Positions 25,737-36,720 of a stretch of 64,000 bases of DNA are shown here, piece after piece. Origin of the DNA: JAGRKR01 sp041397725 (GTDB taxonomy: Bacteria > Pseudomonadota > Alphaproteobacteria > Rhizobiales > Hyphomicrobiaceae); NCBI GenBank assembly GCA_041397725.1, contig JAWKVZ010000004.1, positions 124,001 through 188,000 of the forward strand, read 5' to 3'. The notes under the pieces are model-generated. The model was given only the letters and a program-made list of their open reading frames with translations. It ran no database searches and was not told the origin of the DNA. A program made the translations under genes and the position numbers. The stretch's first letter is position 1; every line of letters begins with the position of its first letter.

Positions 25737-27425
25737 ATGAGCCAAGTCCATCCGCAGGTGAGCCTCCACGAGGACCTCGCAAGGATTCCCGCCGCCAGGC
25801 TCTGCGAGCTGGTCGACGGGGCGGTCGCGGCCGCCGATCGCCTGCTGCATCTGGCCAAAGCCGGGGTCCGCGACCAGATCTCCGGCGCCGGGGGCATCGA
25901 AGCCGCGCAGGCCTCGGCCCACGGCCTCGCGTGGCTCGCCACCTACGTTGAGGCCCTGCGGCAGCTCTCGGGCTGGGCCCGCCGGCTCGACGGCGAAGGC
26001 CGCTTCGGAGAGATAGAGCGGCTGTTGCTGGTGGCAGGGTCGGGCGAGTATCTGGCCCAGATCGTCGGCGGCATACCCATGAGCCAGGGTGAGACCGTGC
26101 GACTGGCGGCGCTCGGCGTGGCAACGGCAGAAGTGCGCCGGCTTGAGGACGGCTCGGCCGGCACGCTCATCGCGCTCGGCACCCAGGAGCGCGTCAAGGC
26201 CCGCCTCGCCGCCCTGATCGCCGAGGCGCCGGAAGCGACGACGTGGGGCGATACCGGCCTCGACGAGACGCTCGCGGCCATGCGCGAGGAAATGCGCCGC
26301 TTCGCGGTGACGGAGGTCCTCCCGCACGCCCACGACTGGCACCTCGAGAACGCCTATATCCCGCTCGATGTGATCGCCAAGATGTGCGAGCTCGGCGTGT
26401 TCGGCCTGACGATCCCGGAAGCGCACGGCGGACTGGGGCTCGGCAAGGAGGCCATGTGCATGGTCTCCGAGGAGCTGTCCCGCGGCTATATCGGCGTCGG
26501 CTCCCTCGGAACGCGCTCCGAAATCGCCGCCGAGCTCATCCTGAGCGGCGGCACCGAGGCGCAGAAGCGCGACCTCCTGCCAAAGCTCGCTTCGGGCGAG
26601 ATCCTGCCGACGGCGGTCTTCACCGAACCCAACACCGGATCCGATCTCGCCTCGCTCAAGACGCGCGCCGAGCGCCACGGCGACGTCTATCGCGTGACCG
26701 GCCAGAAGACCTGGATCACGCATCCGGTCCGCGCCGACCTGATGACGCTGCTGGCGCGCACCAACCCCGCCGAGCCCGGCTATCGCGGGCTTTCCATGTT
26801 CCTCGCTCCGAAACCGCGCGGCACGGACGCCGATCCCTTCCCCGCGCCCGGTATGAGCGGCGGCGAGATCGAGGTGCTCGGTTATCGCGGCATGAAGGAA
26901 TACGAGATCTCGTTCGACGGCTTCGAGGTGCCGGCCGGCGCGCTGCTCGGCGGCGCCGAGGGGCAAGGCTTCAAGCAGCTCATGTCGACGTTCGAGTCCG
27001 CGCGCATCCAGACGGCGGCCCGCGCCATCGGAGTCGCACAATCGGCGTTCGATCTCGGCCTTCGCTACGCGCTCGACCGGCAGCAGTTCGGCAAGCCGAT
27101 CTACGCCTTCCCGCGCGTCTCCAACAAGCTCGTGATGATGGCCGTCGAGATCATGATCGCGCGTCAGCTCACCTATTTTGCCGCCCGCGAGAAGGACCAG
27201 GGCCGGCGCTGCGATCTCGAGGCGGGCATGGCCAAGCTGCTTGCCGCCCGCATCGCCTGGGCCTCGGCCGACAATGCCGTGCAGATCCATGGCGGCAACG
27301 GCTTCGCGCTCGAATACCCCGTTTCCCGCGTGCTGTGCGATGCGCGCATTCTCAACATTTTCGAGGGCGCGGCGGAAATCCAGGCGCAGGTGATTGCACG
27401 TCGCCTGCTCGACGGCGCCAACTGA
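25737..27425 (+). CDS. mcd: (2S)-methylsuccinyl-CoA dehydrogenase-like acyl-CoA dehydrogenase
   Basis: The 562-residue protein has an N-terminal extension of about 165 residues before a standard acyl-CoA dehydrogenase fold. The fold shows VFTEPNTGSDLASLKTRA, TGQKTWITH and the C-terminal QIHGGNGFALEYPVSRVLCDARILNIFEGAAEIQ segments for FAD and substrate binding. The long extension and the size (about 550 residues) are distinctive of methylsuccinyl-CoA dehydrogenase, which forms mesaconyl-CoA in the ethylmalonyl-CoA pathway. The presence of ccr and ecm in the same window strengthens the assignment; a different branched-chain acyl-CoA dehydrogenase is the alternative. The ATG follows AAGGACAAGG. 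Confidence 0.8.
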   Translation: MSQVHPQVSLHEDLARIPAARLCELVDGAVAAADRLLHLAKAGVRDQISGAGGIEAAQASAHGLAWLATYVEALRQLSGWARRLDGEGRFGEIERLLLVAGSGEYLAQIVGGIPMSQGETVRLAALGVATAEVRRLEDGSAGTLIALGTQERVKARLAALIAEAPEATTWGDTGLDETLAAMREEMRRFAVTEVLPHAHDWHLENAYIPLDVIAKMCELGVFGLTIPEAHGGLGLGKEAMCMVSEELSRGYIGVGSLGTRSEIAAELILSGGTEAQKRDLLPKLASGEILPTAVFTEPNTGSDLASLKTRAERHGDVYRVTGQKTWITHPVRADLMTLLARTNPAEPGYRGLSMFLAPKPRGTDADPFPAPGMSGGEIEVLGYRGMKEYEISFDGFEVPAGALLGGAEGQGFKQLMSTFESARIQTAARAIGVAQSAFDLGLRYALDRQQFGKPIYAFPRVSNKLVMMAVEIMIARQLTYFAAREKDQGRRCDLEAGMAKLLAARIAWASADNAVQIHGGNGFALEYPVSRVLCDARILNIFEGAAEIQAQVIARRLLDGAN

Positions 27426-27453
27426 TGCGCACCGCCCGACGCGAGGACCGCCA

Positions 27454-28869
27454 TTGAACGAGCGCAGGCGTCATCCGAGCCGCAGCGGCCAACCCGGTCG
27501 TCCCGCGGGCCAGCAGTCCCGTCCGGGCAAACGCCAGACGCCCCCGCTGCCGGGCTTGGCCGCCCGCAAGCTCGCCGCCGCCGCCGTCAGCGACGTCCTC
27601 GACCGCCATCACAGCTTCGACGCCGCCTTCCAGGCGCGCGCCGAAGCCCTCGGCCAGGAGGCGCTGGCAGAGCGCGACCGCGGCTTCGCCCGGCTCATCG
27701 CCGCCACTGTGCTTCGCCGCCACGGTGTGCTCGCGGAACTGCTCGCGACCTACATCACCAAGCCGCTGCCGCGCTCCCGCGGCATGCTGGACGCCATCCT
27801 GCTGACTGCCGCGGCGCAGCTCCTGTTGCTCGACACACAACCCCATGCCGCCATCTCGCTGGCGGTGACGCTGGCGAAGTCGGACCCGCAGGCGCGCCGC
27901 TTCGAAGGTCTCACCAACGCCGTACTGCGCCGCCTCGCAACGGAAGGACCAGCGCGCCTCGCCGCTTGCGAGCTGGACTGGGCCTCGCTGCCGGGCTGGC
28001 TCCGGGCGCGCTGGCGCGAAACCTACGGGGACGAGCTCGCCCGCGCCATCGCTGCAGCAAGCCTCCGGGAAGCGCCACTCGATCTCTCCGTGAAGGCGGA
28101 TGCCGCACAATGGGCGGAGCGCCTCGGCGGCATCGTCTTGTCGACCGGAACGGTGCGGCTGGCGGCCAGAGGCCGGATCGACCAGATCGACGGCTACACC
28201 GAAGGGGCCTGGTGGGTTCAGGATGCCGCAGCCGCCCTGCCTGCCCGGTTGCTCGGCGCTGTCGAGGGTCGCTCCGTGCTCGACCTCTGCGCGGCCCCTG
28301 GCGGCAAGACCGCTCAGCTCGCCGCCGCCGGCGCCATCGTGACGGCGGTGGACAGCGACAGCGGCCGGCTCGCCCGCGTCGCCGCCAATCTGACGCGGCT
28401 CGGCCTCGAGGCTGCGACCGTCACGGCCGACGCCCGCACGTTCACGCCGGGCGCATCGGAGGCGCTTTACGATGCCGTCCTCGTCGATGCCCCGTGCACG
28501 GCGACGGGCACCATTCGCCGCCATCCGGACATTCCCCATCTGAAACGTGCGAGCGACATCGCCAAGCTCGCCACACTACAGGCGGAAATCCTCGCCAACG
28601 CTGCCCGGTTGGTGCGGCAGGGAGGTCGCCTCGTCTACTGCACCTGCTCCCTCGAGCCCGAGGAGTGCGAGGCGCAGATCGCGGGCTTCCTCGCCCAGCA
28701 CAGCAATTTTCGCCCCGTCCCCGTAGACGGCGCGCGGTTCGGCATCCCCGCCGAATGCCTGACACCGGTTGGCCATCTGCGGACCTTGCCGTGTCACTTC
28801 GCCCTCGATCCGCCGGAGCTTTCCGGTATCGACGGCTTTTTTGCGGCAATCGTCGAGCGTGTGGGTTGA
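27454..28869 (+). CDS. rsmB: 16S rRNA (cytosine-C5)-methyltransferase RsmB family
   Basis: The 471-residue protein joins an NusB-like RNA-binding N-terminal region to a SAM-dependent methyltransferase. It has DLCAAPGGKTAQLAA (motif I), VDAPCTATGTIRRHPD with the first active-site cysteine and YCTCSLEPEE with the second, as in RsmB/Fmu/Nol1 enzymes. These methylate C5 of a cytosine in 16S rRNA. The TTG at 27454 is preferred because GAGG precedes it and it avoids overlap with mcd; ATG codons further upstream lie within mcd. In many Hyphomicrobiales rsmB is followed by a heparinase-like gene and purH, exactly as here. Confidence 0.88.
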   Translation: MNERRRHPSRSGQPGRPAGQQSRPGKRQTPPLPGLAARKLAAAAVSDVLDRHHSFDAAFQARAEALGQEALAERDRGFARLIAATVLRRHGVLAELLATYITKPLPRSRGMLDAILLTAAAQLLLLDTQPHAAISLAVTLAKSDPQARRFEGLTNAVLRRLATEGPARLAACELDWASLPGWLRARWRETYGDELARAIAAASLREAPLDLSVKADAAQWAERLGGIVLSTGTVRLAARGRIDQIDGYTEGAWWVQDAAAALPARLLGAVEGRSVLDLCAAPGGKTAQLAAAGAIVTAVDSDSGRLARVAANLTRLGLEAATVTADARTFTPGASEALYDAVLVDAPCTATGTIRRHPDIPHLKRASDIAKLATLQAEILANAARLVRQGGRLVYCTCSLEPEECEAQIAGFLAQHSNFRPVPVDGARFGIPAECLTPVGHLRTLPCHFALDPPELSGIDGFFAAIVERVG

Positions 28870-28983
28870 GCGCCCCGGATGAGCCGGCGCGCCGACTTTG
28901 CCACGACCGCGAACCGAGCGTGCGCGTGCGATTTTGAGTGTGGTTCACGACCTCGCCGGCACGCGAATGCGATTCCATCGCGG

Positions 28984-29009
28984 CCGATCACACTCTAGGG
29001 TGCGATCGG
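28984..29009. promoter_or_regulatory. 26-bp imperfect palindrome upstream of the heparinase-like gene
   Basis: The left arm CCGATCACACTCT (28984-28996) and right arm AGGGTGCGATCGG (28997-29009) are inverted copies that match at 11 of 13 positions around a central CTAG. It lies about 64 bases upstream of the GTG start at 29073. The right part, CTAGGGTGCGATCGGTCG (28995-29012), recurs exactly, in inverted orientation, at 51741-51758. An operator or repeated control element is likely, but the binding protein is unknown. Confidence 0.45.
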
Positions 29010-29072
29010 TCGGATCGGCGGCGCGGATCGCCGCTGTCGGGAACGTGAATCGCACACCGGAGGGCAGCGACA

Positions 29073-30824
29073 GTGTCGCAACGCGGCATGCGCGACCGGA
29101 CACGTTTGGCGCGCTTCGCGGCAGGTCAGGCCGGACGCGCCATGGTCTCGCGTCTGCTGCGCTCCCGGCTGCTGCGCTGGCGTTTCGGACCTCTGGCCGA
29201 CCGCCTGATCCTGGTGCCGCAGGACTTGCGCACGGGCGACCCGAGCTTCGCCAGCGAGCTGGCCTACGGGCAGATGGGTCTCGCTGGCGTGTCGGCGAGC
29301 CTTGCCGAGCGCTCGCCGTTCGAGGTGCCGCCGCCGAGTGAGGCGTGGGAGCGGACACTGCACGGCTTCGGCTGGCTGCGACACATGAAGGCGGCGCGCT
29401 CGGATCGCCATCGCGACGCCGCGCGCAAGCTGGTTGCCAGATGGGTCGAGCTCGAGCAGCAGTCGCGCCTGTCGGGCCTGGCCTTCGAGAGCGAGGTCGT
29501 CGCGCGCCGCATCATCTCCTGGCTCTCGCACGCACCGCTGCTGCTCGAAGGCGTCGATCAGGCCCATTACGCCGCCGTGCTCGAGAGCCTCGGCCGTCAG
29601 GTTCAGCGCCTCGCGACGTCGCGCACCTCGTCGCGCCAGGGCTATCCGCGCCTGCTCGCCGCGACCGCCCTCCTTCTCGCCGCGCTGACGATTTCCGAGC
29701 AGGAGCGCCATCTCGAGGAGCATACGCGCAACTTCCTGGCCGAGCTCGAGGACCAGCTTCTCGACGACGGCGGCCACGTCTCGCGCAATCCGGCCGTGCT
29801 CGTCGACATTCTGCTCGATCTGCTGCCGTTGCGGCAGTGCTTCCTGGCCAGGGGGCTGGCGCCGCCCGAGACGCTGCTGGCGGCCATCCCCCGCATGATT
29901 CTGATGTTGCGCTATCTGCGGCTCGGCGACGGCTCGCTCGCCCGCTTCAATGGCGTCGGCGCCGCGCGCTCGGATCACCTGGCCACGGTGCTGGCCTACG
30001 ACGATCCCCAGGCGCGTCCTCTGCTGGCGGCGCAGCCCTCACGCTACGTGCGTCTGCAGCGGCGGCGCACCGTCGTCGTCATGGACGTCGGCGGCCCGCC
30101 GCCCCTGGAGCTGGCGGGCGAGGCTCACAGCGGCTGCCTGTCATTCGAGATGAGCTCCGGCCGCCACGTCCTCATCGTCAACTGCGGCTCGCCGGGAACC
30201 TCTGGGGACAAGGCGCGGGCGGCAGCGCGGGCCACGGCCGCGCATTCCACGCTCTGCCTGGACGAGAAGTCGTCATCGAGCCTCGTCGAGAGCCGTCTGT
30301 TCGAGCGCAGCATCGGCGCGCTGCCGATCGAGGGACCGCCGACGGTCTCGGCCCGCCTCAAGGACGAGGACGGCTCCATGAGCATCGACGCCGCTCACGA
30401 CGGCTACCTCGCGCGTTACGGGCTCATCCACAGCCGCGAGATCCTGCTCGACGCCCTGGGCGAGCGCGTCGACGGCTACGATCGGCTCGATCCCGACAAG
30501 GGTGTGCTCAGGCTGGCGCACGACGTGCCGTTCGCGATCCATTTCCATCTGCACCCCGACATCCTGCTGCATGTCGACGCCTCGCCCTCGACCGTCACCC
30601 TCGAGACGCGTAGCGGCGAGCTTTGGCAGTTCTCCGCGCCCGGCGTGCCGCTCTCGATCGAGGAAAGCACCTATCACGGCGACCTGTCGGGGCCTCGCAA
30701 GTCCGTCCAGATCGTGCTTCGCGGGGCCTGCCCGGGATCGACGCAACTGCGCTGGACACTCATCCGCGATGCCAGCGCCAAGCCCCGTGCGGGCGCGGAC
30801 GGCAGCACCGCCGGGGACGCCTGA
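29073..30824 (+). CDS. heparinase II/III-like family protein
   Basis: The 583-residue protein has a helical N-terminal half, with GYPRLLAATALLLAALTISEQERHLEEHTRNFLAELEDQLLDDGGHVSRNPAVLVDILLDLLPLR as a representative stretch split by glycan-lyase-like HVSRNP. The C-terminal beta-rich half includes LHPDILLHVDASPSTVTL and WQFSAPGVPLSIEES. This matches the heparinase II/III C-terminal domain family found between rsmB and purH in many Hyphomicrobiales. True heparinases cleave uronate-containing glycans; the substrate of this conserved bacterial branch is not established. The GTG at 29073 follows GGAGGG. No obvious secretion signal is present. Confidence 0.8.
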   Translation: MSQRGMRDRTRLARFAAGQAGRAMVSRLLRSRLLRWRFGPLADRLILVPQDLRTGDPSFASELAYGQMGLAGVSASLAERSPFEVPPPSEAWERTLHGFGWLRHMKAARSDRHRDAARKLVARWVELEQQSRLSGLAFESEVVARRIISWLSHAPLLLEGVDQAHYAAVLESLGRQVQRLATSRTSSRQGYPRLLAATALLLAALTISEQERHLEEHTRNFLAELEDQLLDDGGHVSRNPAVLVDILLDLLPLRQCFLARGLAPPETLLAAIPRMILMLRYLRLGDGSLARFNGVGAARSDHLATVLAYDDPQARPLLAAQPSRYVRLQRRRTVVVMDVGGPPPLELAGEAHSGCLSFEMSSGRHVLIVNCGSPGTSGDKARAAARATAAHSTLCLDEKSSSSLVESRLFERSIGALPIEGPPTVSARLKDEDGSMSIDAAHDGYLARYGLIHSREILLDALGERVDGYDRLDPDKGVLRLAHDVPFAIHFHLHPDILLHVDASPSTVTLETRSGELWQFSAPGVPLSIEESTYHGDLSGPRKSVQIVLRGACPGSTQLRWTLIRDASAKPRAGADGSTAGDA

Positions 30825-30943
30825 GCAGCCTTCCGCGCCGGTTTGACGCTGGTTACACGGGCGTCGATTTCCTGCTAATCCAGGCGCCGACGGGCACGAA
30901 TGGCCCGGACACGGCCAGCTCCACGCAATGGATACCAGAAGAC

Positions 30944-32524
30944 ATGAGCGCTGATCCAATCATCCGACGGGCCCTGATCTCCGTTTCCGACAAGTCCGGC
31001 GTAGTCGAGCTCGCCACGGAGCTGGTCTCGCGCGGCGTCGAGATCGTCTCGACCGGGGGCACCGCGACCCTGTTGCGCGAGGCCGGCCTCGAGGTGCGCG
31101 ACGTCGCCGACCTCACGGGCTTCCCGGAGATGATGGACGGCCGCCTGAAGACGCTGCACCCGAAGGTTCATGGCGGGCTGCTGGCCATTCGCGGCAACGC
31201 CGAGCACGACACCGCCGCCCGCGAGCACGGCATCGGGCGCATCGATCTCCTGGTGGTCAACCTCTATCCCTTCGAAGCGACCGTGGCGAAGGGCGCCGGC
31301 TTCGACGAGTGCGTCGAGAACATCGACATCGGCGGCCCGGCCATGATCCGGGCGGCTGCCAAGAATCATGCGGGCGTCGCCGTCGTGGTCGATCCGGCCG
31401 ACTATGCGAAGCTGCTCGGCGACATGGCGCAGCATGGTGGTGCGACGTGCGGGAAATTCCGCCGCAAGCTCGCGCAGAAGGCTTACGCACGCACGGCCGC
31501 CTACGATGGCGCCATCTCCAACTGGCTCGGCGCAGCGGTCGATCACCCCGAGGGCAAGGGCGAAGGCTTCCCGCGCACCTTCTCGGTGCAGTTCATGCGC
31601 GCGCAGACACTGCGCTACGGCGAGAACCCGCACCAGCAGGCGGCCTTCTACGTCTCCGGCGATGCGGAGCCCGGCTCCATTTCGGCCGCCCGCCAGCTTC
31701 AGGGCAAGGAGCTCTCCTACAACAACATCGCCGACTCCGATGCCGCGCTCGAATGCGTCAAGGACTTCACCGACAAGCCGACCTGCGTCATCGTCAAGCA
31801 CGCGAACCCGTGCGGCGTGGCCGAGGCTGAGACGCTCGCCGCCGCCTACGATCGCGCCTTCAAGACGGACCCGGAATCGGCTTTCGGCGGCATCATCGCC
31901 TTCAATCGTCCGCTCGACGCGGAGACGGCGGCCCTCATCGTCGAGCGACAGTTCGTCGAGGTCATCATCGCGCCGAGCGTCGGTGCCGGCGTCGAGCCGA
32001 TTGTCGCCGCAAAGAAGAATGTCCGCCTGCTCGTGTGCGGCGCATGGCCTGCCCAGGCGCGGCCCCGTCTGGACTACAAGAAGGTGACGGGTGGGTTGCT
32101 GCTGCAGGATGCCGACCTCGAGCTCATGGCAGACCTCAAGATCGTGACCAGGCGTCAGCCGAGCCCGCAGGAGATGGCGGATCTCCAGTTCGCCTGGAAA
32201 GTCGCCAAGTTCGTCAAGTCGAACGCCATCGTCTACGCCAAGGACGGCGCGACCATCGGCGTCGGAGCCGGACAGATGAGCCGCGTCAACTCCTCTCGTA
32301 TCGCCGTGATCAAGGCGGAGCTGGCAGGGCTGGAGGTCAAGGGCTCGGTGGTGGCGTCGGACGCGTTCTTTCCGTTCGCTGATGGGCTGTTGTCCGCCGC
32401 CTCGGCTGGCGCCACCGCAGTGATCCAGCCCGGCGGCTCCATGCGTGACGAAGAGGTCATCAAGGCCGCCGACGCACAGAACCTGGCCATGATATTCACC
32501 AGCATGCGCCACTTCCGGCACTGA
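30944..32524 (+). CDS. purH: bifunctional AICAR formyltransferase/IMP cyclohydrolase
   Basis: The 526-residue protein has the N-terminal IMP cyclohydrolase part, ALISVSDKSGVVELATELVSRGVEIVSTGGT and GRLKTLHPKVHGG, followed by the formyltransferase part with LRYGENPHQQAAFY, KHANPCGVA and SAFGGIIAFNRPLD. It ends with the canonical DAFFPFADGLLSAASAGATAVIQPGGSMRDEEVI and MRHFRH. It catalyses the last two steps of purine synthesis. The ATG at 30944 is chosen because the family begins there; the frame runs open upstream. It follows the heparinase-like gene by 119 bases. Confidence 0.97.
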   Translation: MSADPIIRRALISVSDKSGVVELATELVSRGVEIVSTGGTATLLREAGLEVRDVADLTGFPEMMDGRLKTLHPKVHGGLLAIRGNAEHDTAAREHGIGRIDLLVVNLYPFEATVAKGAGFDECVENIDIGGPAMIRAAAKNHAGVAVVVDPADYAKLLGDMAQHGGATCGKFRRKLAQKAYARTAAYDGAISNWLGAAVDHPEGKGEGFPRTFSVQFMRAQTLRYGENPHQQAAFYVSGDAEPGSISAARQLQGKELSYNNIADSDAALECVKDFTDKPTCVIVKHANPCGVAEAETLAAAYDRAFKTDPESAFGGIIAFNRPLDAETAALIVERQFVEVIIAPSVGAGVEPIVAAKKNVRLLVCGAWPAQARPRLDYKKVTGGLLLQDADLELMADLKIVTRRQPSPQEMADLQFAWKVAKFVKSNAIVYAKDGATIGVGAGQMSRVNSSRIAVIKAELAGLEVKGSVVASDAFFPFADGLLSAASAGATAVIQPGGSMRDEEVIKAADAQNLAMIFTSMRHFRH

Positions 32525-32693
32525 GGCTGAGAACGGCGCGCGGCGAGCGGCGGCCGCCCCGGAACCGGAGATAACCGCAGATCGCCTACAATTCGCGCGG
32601 GTCGCGCAAGAGAACGACAACCTTCTTTTGCCAGAGTCTTGCGCACAATGCGTCGAGGGTATCCGTCCGACTGACGGGCTCTGGAGTTCGTGT

Positions 32694-33206
32694 ATGCGTA
32701 GTGCCGTCATTCCATTCAGAGGCAGATCGGCTGCCAAAGTCGCGCCGACACTCGATTTCGCGCTGGTCAGGCAGCTCGTTGCGAGGCCAGCCTTATCCCT
32801 ACGCGCGAATGCGGGGAACGCGGGCGCCGCCGGGGACCTTGCCCGCGAGCTCGCCGAGCACTGCGAGGCGGCCCACCGCGCCCTGGTCCTGGCCGCCTGT
32901 CATGGTGGGGGACCGATGGTGCAGCACTATCTCGTGCGCACCCTGGGCCAGGGGCCAGCGCAAGAGACACGCATCGCCGCCTTCAGCGCCCGGGACGCCT
33001 GCGACCGGCTCGGCATCTGCCCGGACCGGCACGTCTGGGTGAAGCCTGATGGACCAGCAGGCGATCCTGACGACTGCCCCGATCTCTCGCGCGTGCTCGA
33101 GGACCTGGAGGCCGAAATCGAAATCCATGCCGGCACGCCCGGCTCGACCTTCCTCGCCCGGCATCGCGCCTTGTGGATCGACCCGGACGGCATCGCCTGC
33201 CCCTGA
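32694..33206 (+). CDS. conserved-looking small protein, function unknown
   Basis: The 170-residue protein is cytoplasmic by appearance, with no signal or membrane segment. The codon pattern has the strong G/C at third positions typical of real genes here, and GGAG lies seven bases upstream of the ATG at 32694. It contains a helical region (LARELAEHCEAAHRALVLAACHGG) and an acidic stretch (DDCPDLSRVLEDLEAEIEIHAG). I do not recognise a family. It lies downstream of purH on the same strand after 169 bases. Confidence 0.6.
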   Translation: MRSAVIPFRGRSAAKVAPTLDFALVRQLVARPALSLRANAGNAGAAGDLARELAEHCEAAHRALVLAACHGGGPMVQHYLVRTLGQGPAQETRIAAFSARDACDRLGICPDRHVWVKPDGPAGDPDDCPDLSRVLEDLEAEIEIHAGTPGSTFLARHRALWIDPDGIACP

Positions 33207-33334
33207 GCAGTTGCCGTCGCGCGCCCTCCGTCACGCTTCCATCACCGCCAGCGACCACTTATGCTTTCGGCGGCCGCGCTCATGCGCTGCCGTTTCGATT
33301 GCCCGCATTTGCGTTTGAAAGCTGGGAGACCGCG

Positions 33335-33715
33335 ATGATACCGACCGCAAGTGAGCGCGACGCGATCTTCAAGGCCTTCGGTCGCGCCTTCTTTCGACGC
33401 GACGTCGATGCGCTCTATGAGGTCGTTACACCGGATTTTGTCTGGCGCAGCCACGACGGTGGCGCCAGCGTCGTTGCGCTCGACACGCCAGACGCCATTC
33501 GTCGGCACTTCGCGGAGCGGCAGGAGAGGATTGCCAGTGCGCGCTTTGAGAACGTGGTCTTTCACCACGCCGACGATGCCACCTTCATGACCTTCACACT
33601 GTCGGAGACCGAGCGCGCGACGGGTGCGGCATCGCACTGGGTCGGCGTCGAGCGCTATACGTTCCGTGACGGCCGCATCGCCATGAAGGACGTCTACCGC
33701 AAGCCGGCCGGCTGA
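33335..33715 (+). CDS. SnoaL/NTF2-like fold protein
   Basis: The 126-residue protein has the cone-shaped NTF2-like pattern: an N-terminal helix pair (ASERDAIFKAFGRAFFRRDVDALYEVVTPDFVWRSH) and later strands such as HWVGVERYTFRDGRIAMKDVYRKP. Proteins of this fold act as small isomerases, hydratases or ligand binders, and the specific role is unknown. The ATG at 33335 follows GGGAG. It converges on another NTF2-like gene with only 16 bases between the stop codons. Confidence 0.75.
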   Translation: MIPTASERDAIFKAFGRAFFRRDVDALYEVVTPDFVWRSHDGGASVVALDTPDAIRRHFAERQERIASARFENVVFHHADDATFMTFTLSETERATGAASHWVGVERYTFRDGRIAMKDVYRKPAG

Positions 33716-33731
33716 GCCGCGCTGCCGCCGC

Positions 33732-34144
33732 TCACCATAGCGGTCCGTCGTTCACCGTCGAAACGTGCGCGGATACCACCTTCCAGCCGACATCCGGGAA
33801 CCTGACCCACGTCTGGCTCTGCCGGCCCACGACATCGCGTCCGCGCACTTTGAACTCCAGATTGACGGTCGCCAGATGGTCGCCGAGCGTCAGGATCTCG
33901 AGCCGCAGGCGCTTCTCCTTCGTGCCCGGCCCTGGCGGCCGCGCCACGCGGTGCGCATGGATCTCGTCGAAGCCGTAGCCGTTCTCGTGCAGCGCATAGC
34001 GGATGGTGTGCGGGCTCTGCCAGAACGTCGCATCGAGCACGGCGACGTCCTTGTCGATCAGCGCCTGCTCGTAGCTCTCGAACAGCGCGCGGATCTCGGC
34101 CACGACCTCGGGACGGTTCGGAGTGAGATCTGCTGCCATGGCCA

Positions 34145-34145
<1 letters not shown>
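33732..34145 (-). CDS. DUF3225 (AtzH/HpxZ-like) protein with NTF2-like fold
   Basis: The roughly 137-residue protein contains the DUF3225 pattern PEVVAEIRALFESYEQALIDKDVAVLDATFWQSPHTIRYALHENGYGFDEIHAHR and SQTWVRFPDVGWKVVSAHVS, interrupted here as in HpxZ and AtzH proteins. HpxZ genes accompany oxalurate or purine catabolism in some bacteria, but no such genes are nearby. The ATG overlaps the gyrB stop codon (TGATG), so it is probably translated with gyrB. Its role next to gyrB is unknown. Confidence 0.75.
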
Positions 34146-36616
<2,471 letters not shown>

Positions 36617-36679
36617 ATGCGAATGTTCCTGGAAGACGTTGATATCTGGCCGGATTTATAACACGAATTGGCGTGAGAA

Positions 36680-36695
36680 GGCGCGATATCGCGCC
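36680..36695. promoter_or_regulatory. 16-bp perfect palindrome between recF and gyrB
   Basis: GGCGCGATATCGCGCC is a perfect palindrome lying 25 bases after the recF stop and 64 bases before the gyrB start (minus-strand sense). It can fold as a 6-bp stem with an ATAT loop, so it may be a terminator of recF or an operator for gyrB. No U-run follows. The minus-strand sequence TATAAA near 36657 could be a gyrB -10 element. Confidence 0.4.
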
Positions 36696-36720
36696 GATTG
36701 CCAACAATCTAAGCAGGCGC

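Noticed and set aside
25041..27290. A 749-codon minus-strand open frame across mcd
   Set aside because: It covers the reverse strand of the acyl-CoA dehydrogenase and the end of the helix-hairpin protein and has no family features.
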